Below are positions 61,247-64,000 of a DNA stretch of 64,000 nt, piece after piece. The notes under the pieces were generated by a model. The model was not told the DNA's origin. It searched no databases and saw nothing but the letters and a program-made list of their open reading frames with translations. The position numbers and the translations under genes are program-made. The stretch is from Alicyclobacillus sp. SO9 (lineage in GTDB: Bacteria; Bacillota; Bacilli; Alicyclobacillales; Alicyclobacillaceae): assembly GCF_016406125.1 (NCBI RefSeq), contig NZ_CP066339.1, positions 3,348,001 through 3,412,000 on the forward strand. Reading direction: 5' to 3'. Each line of letters begins with the position of its first letter. Positions within the stretch are counted from its first letter, which is position 1.

Positions 61247-64000
61247 ATGGAGAAAAACCCGAAGCAACCGTCTCAAGACAAAAGTTCGGGTAAGCAAAAA
61301 AAGCAGCGTGCAAAAGCTGCCAAACGCGAACGAAGTCGCTGGAGATGGCTGTGGTTCGGTGTAAAGACTGCTGTCATTATTATCGGTGGAGGAATGGTTC
61401 TTGGCCTTGGCGCCGGTACCGGATATGCGGCAGCACTCCTCAAAGGATTACCTAAGATTTCTGCCAAGACCTTTGGGAATCTCAGTCAGCCGTCGATTGT
61501 GTATGATAGCAGCGGCCAAGTAATCGGTAAATTCGCAAAAGACGGAAATCGAGCTCCGCTGAAAAATTTAACTCAGGTGTCGCCGCATCTCGTGAATGCC
61601 TTCATTGCCGCAGAAGACCGCACTTTTTGGACAAATAAGGGTATTAATCCACAGGCAATGGCAAGAGCTTTTTTCCAAGACATCACGACGCACCATATTA
61701 AAAGCGGAGCCAGTACCATTACACAACAGGCTGTTAAACTGGCCGTATTTCCAAAGCAACAGCGCACCATCAAGAGAAAGGTGCAGGAAATTGCACTTGC
61801 CCTGAAGCTCAACAACATTCTGACAAAAAAAGAGATTATGACTGACTATATGAACTGGGTGTATATGGGACAACTCGGTCCGAACCCAGTTTACGGTGTA
61901 CAGGCAGCATCTCAAATTCTGTTTCACAAAGACGTCAAGAACCTGAATCTGCCGGAAGCTACGATTATTGCAGCCATCCCTAACAACGCATCCTATTTTT
62001 CCCCATATATTTATACAAACAGTAAGGGATGGCAAATCGACCTGACACATGTGAAGCAGCGTCAGAAGTATATTCTAAATCAAATGCTGACACACAATCT
62101 GATTACAAAAAGCCAGTACGACAGTGCGCTGAGCTTTAACTTGAAGAAAGACATTCATTTGCCGCAAGCGCCTGTAAACCAGCAGTATCAGTATTTGATG
62201 CAGGACGAAATTCCGTACCTTGCAGCCAAAGACCTCGGTTATCCGAATACGAAGCAAGGTCTTACCGATACAAAAAATGCCTTGGCAACAGGCGGTTATC
62301 GCATTTACACGACCATTGATAAAAGTATCCAAGACCACGTCAAGAAAGTGCTTAGCGAGTCAAAGTGGTACACAGGCACTCTTAGATACTATACCTTCAA
62401 AAACAGTAAAGGGAAGACCATCAAGATTCCTAACCAATATCAGACGGGTGCCACAGTGATTGATAATAAGACGGGTGCCATCCTCGCCATCGGAGGGGGC
62501 AATCCTCACGAGAGTAAGAAACTTACAGATGATGTCGATCACTCTGACATAGCGAGGAGACCCGGTTCATCTATTAAGCCATTACTGGATTACGGCCCCG
62601 CCATCGACATGCACATCTTAACCGCTGCAAGTCCCATTAATGACGCGCCGTACCGCTATCCCAATCCCCCTTACACTCAGGTTCACGACGCTGAAAGTTT
62701 TTGGCACGGCATTGTGTCAGCGCGTACTGCCCTTGTTCAGTCTTACAATGTTCCTGCCATCAAAGTCCTCACTAAAGTAGGGGTGGCAAACGGAGACAAG
62801 TACTTAGCTAAAATGGGTATAGATGGTAAATCAAAAACCGTTGACGGCAATCCAACTTTCATCTCAAAGGCAGACAACAGCAAGTACAATGACCAGGTCT
62901 TGCCGTCTGCTATTGGCGGACTAACATACGGCCTCACAACGCAGCAAATGGCCAGTGCCTACACGGTCTTTACCAACCAGGGCGTGTGGAAACAGAGGTA
63001 TATGATTGCCAAGATAACGGACAGTTCAGGGCACACCGTCTACAAGAACAAGCAAACGGTCAGACAGGTGTTTTCACCGCAAACAGCTTATATTTTGGAC
63101 ACCATCATGCGGGACGTGGTGCTTCATGGAACTGCAAAGTTGGTGGGTAACCACTTTGGCAGCACACCAGTCTATGGCAAGACCGGAACAACCAACAAAC
63201 AACGAGACGGCTGGTTCGTTGGATTCACCCAAGACTATACTACAGCCTTGTGGACAGGTTATGACTATATCAGACCGATTCCAGGTAATGTATACAATCG
63301 CAAGTTCTACATCTGGAATGCCTTAATGGATCCGCTTGTGAAAAAAGAGCATCCAAAGACCATTCAGAACCCTGGCGGCATTGTTTCTGCAAACGTCTGC
63401 GAGTATTCCGGTAAACTGCCAAGTGCCGTGTGCAAAAAATTGCCTCACGCTGTCCACAGTGAGATTTTTATTAAGGGGACGCAACCGACAAAACCAGGCA
63501 ACGTCGTGCAGCAAGTTGAATATACGGTCTACAAAGGGAAAAAGTACCTGGCTACTACCAATACACCGCCAGCTCAGGTGCAGACCGGTATTTTCATCAA
63601 ACCCTGGTTCAAACCTGGCAGTACGCCAACCAAGACAAGTTATTTGTACATCCCGACCAAGCCGGACCCGAGAGGCGGAACCGTGCTGCAGCCGTTACCG
63701 TCAAACAAGCTTGTGAATCCGCCGGCGGCCCCGCAGAATCTGCAAAGCAATGTACAGCAAGGTCAAATTCAGATTCAGTGGAGTCCTGTAAAAGGAGCAG
63801 ACAGCTACAGCGTCTACCGGGCGACTTCGGCCAACGGACCGTATTCGAAGGTCACGAGTTCACCCATTACGTCCACAACTTTCATCGACACATCGGTGCA
63901 ACCTGGAACTCCGACAGTCTACTACGAAGTGTTTGCTATCCAGAACCGCCTGCGCTCCAAGCCTTCAGCACCGCTACAGGTCAATCTGCCTGGAAGCGGC
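61247..64000 (+). CDS. Class A penicillin-binding protein with fibronectin type III domain (3' end outside window)
   Basis: 918 residues are visible and the frame is still open. Basic N-terminus, membrane helix about 38-60, transglycosylase domain with E123-D124 (AAEDRTFW) and GASTITQQAVKL, then the transpeptidase domain with S441-S-I-K444, SYN (VQSYNVPAI) and K645-T-G. From about residue 825 a fibronectin type III domain (IQIQWSPVKGADSYSVYR) begins. It is a bifunctional peptidoglycan synthase of the PBP1a type. GGGAGGAGG lies upstream of ATG. It is divergent from tyrS. Confidence 0.94.
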   Translation, partial: MEKNPKQPSQDKSSGKQKKQRAKAAKRERSRWRWLWFGVKTAVIIIGGGMVLGLGAGTGYAAALLKGLPKISAKTFGNLSQPSIVYDSSGQVIGKFAKDGNRAPLKNLTQVSPHLVNAFIAAEDRTFWTNKGINPQAMARAFFQDITTHHIKSGASTITQQAVKLAVFPKQQRTIKRKVQEIALALKLNNILTKKEIMTDYMNWVYMGQLGPNPVYGVQAASQILFHKDVKNLNLPEATIIAAIPNNASYFSPYIYTNSKGWQIDLTHVKQRQKYILNQMLTHNLITKSQYDSALSFNLKKDIHLPQAPVNQQYQYLMQDEIPYLAAKDLGYPNTKQGLTDTKNALATGGYRIYTTIDKSIQDHVKKVLSESKWYTGTLRYYTFKNSKGKTIKIPNQYQTGATVIDNKTGAILAIGGGNPHESKKLTDDVDHSDIARRPGSSIKPLLDYGPAIDMHILTAASPINDAPYRYPNPPYTQVHDAESFWHGIVSARTALVQSYNVPAIKVLTKVGVANGDKYLAKMGIDGKSKTVDGNPTFISKADNSKYNDQVLPSAIGGLTYGLTTQQMASAYTVFTNQGVWKQRYMIAKITDSSGHTVYKNKQTVRQVFSPQTAYILDTIMRDVVLHGTAKLVGNHFGSTPVYGKTGTTNKQRDGWFVGFTQDYTTALWTGYDYIRPIPGNVYNRKFYIWNALMDPLVKKEHPKTIQNPGGIVSANVCEYSGKLPSAVCKKLPHAVHSEIFIKGTQPTKPGNVVQQVEYTVYKGKKYLATTNTPPAQVQTGIFIKPWFKPGSTPTKTSYLYIPTKPDPRGGTVLQPLPSNKLVNPPAAPQNLQSNVQQGQIQIQWSPVKGADSYSVYRATSANGPYSKVTSSPITSTTFIDTSVQPGTPTVYYEVFAIQNRLRSKPSAPLQVNLPGSG

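Overview
This window looks like a chromosomal segment of an endospore-forming, Gram-positive Firmicute, most plausibly a member of the Alicyclobacillaceae (Alicyclobacillus-like). The evidence is gene content and order typical of Bacillales (addBA with yhaO/yhaN-type genes, hemEHY, comN-spoVB, ruvCBA-queA-tgt-yajC, sigI-rsgI, rel-apt-recJ), many TTG/GTG starts preceded by strong purine-rich ribosome binding sites, several sporulation genes, and separate secD and secF genes. The species assignment is an inference. I see no phage, insertion sequence or CRISPR array.

Layout. 1-10.5 kb (minus strand) is a tightly overlapping recombination/repair operon: dusB, an oxidoreductase, a YhaO-like nuclease, a YhaN-like SMC ATPase, addB and addA (cut by the window edge). 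10.7-14.8 kb (minus) holds a TerC-type membrane protein, a TM2 protein, a D,D-carboxypeptidase, a DtxR-type regulator with a fumarylacetoacetate-hydrolase-family gene, and a bacilliredoxin. 15.1-21 kb (plus) is hemE-hemH-hemY followed directly by a GAF histidine kinase and a LuxR-type response regulator. 21-28.8 kb is a looser stretch with an aromatic acid exporter, small unknown genes, an aldo/keto reductase, a Spo0E-type phosphatase, a selenocysteine tRNA (selC), a GerPA/GerPF-like gene pair, and a Ktr potassium uptake system. 28.8-34.5 kb (minus) carries a GGDEF-EAL protein, an MBL hydrolase, dtd, rel and apt. 34.6-42.2 kb has recJ, a CDF transporter, secD/secF, comN and spoVB. 42.2-48.6 kb has a YetF-like protein, a GAF/double-GGDEF protein, a TIGR04086 protein, yajC, tgt and queA. 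48.7-56.5 kb has sigI-rsgI, ruvC-ruvA-ruvB, yebC and a two-gene NAD synthetase. 56.6-64 kb has a CotS-family kinase, a LysM coat protein, yunB, tyrS with a T-box leader, and a class A penicillin-binding protein that runs off the end.

Functional links. The recombination genes form one coupled transcription unit. The heme genes appear co-transcribed with a two-component system whose sensor has a Cys-x-Cys...Cys GAF motif suggestive of redox sensing. SigI probably drives its own operon through an ACCCCC/CGAA promoter. The tyrS leader is a classical T-box. Several genes (spoVB, yunB, LysM/CotS pair, GerP-like pair, Spo0E-like) serve sporulation or the spore coat.

The least ordinary feature is the tRNA-Sec gene with no recognisable selA, selB, selD or conventional selenoprotein gene in the window. 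It sits near a tiny cysteine-rich open frame ending in TGA. That pairing is speculative but checkable.
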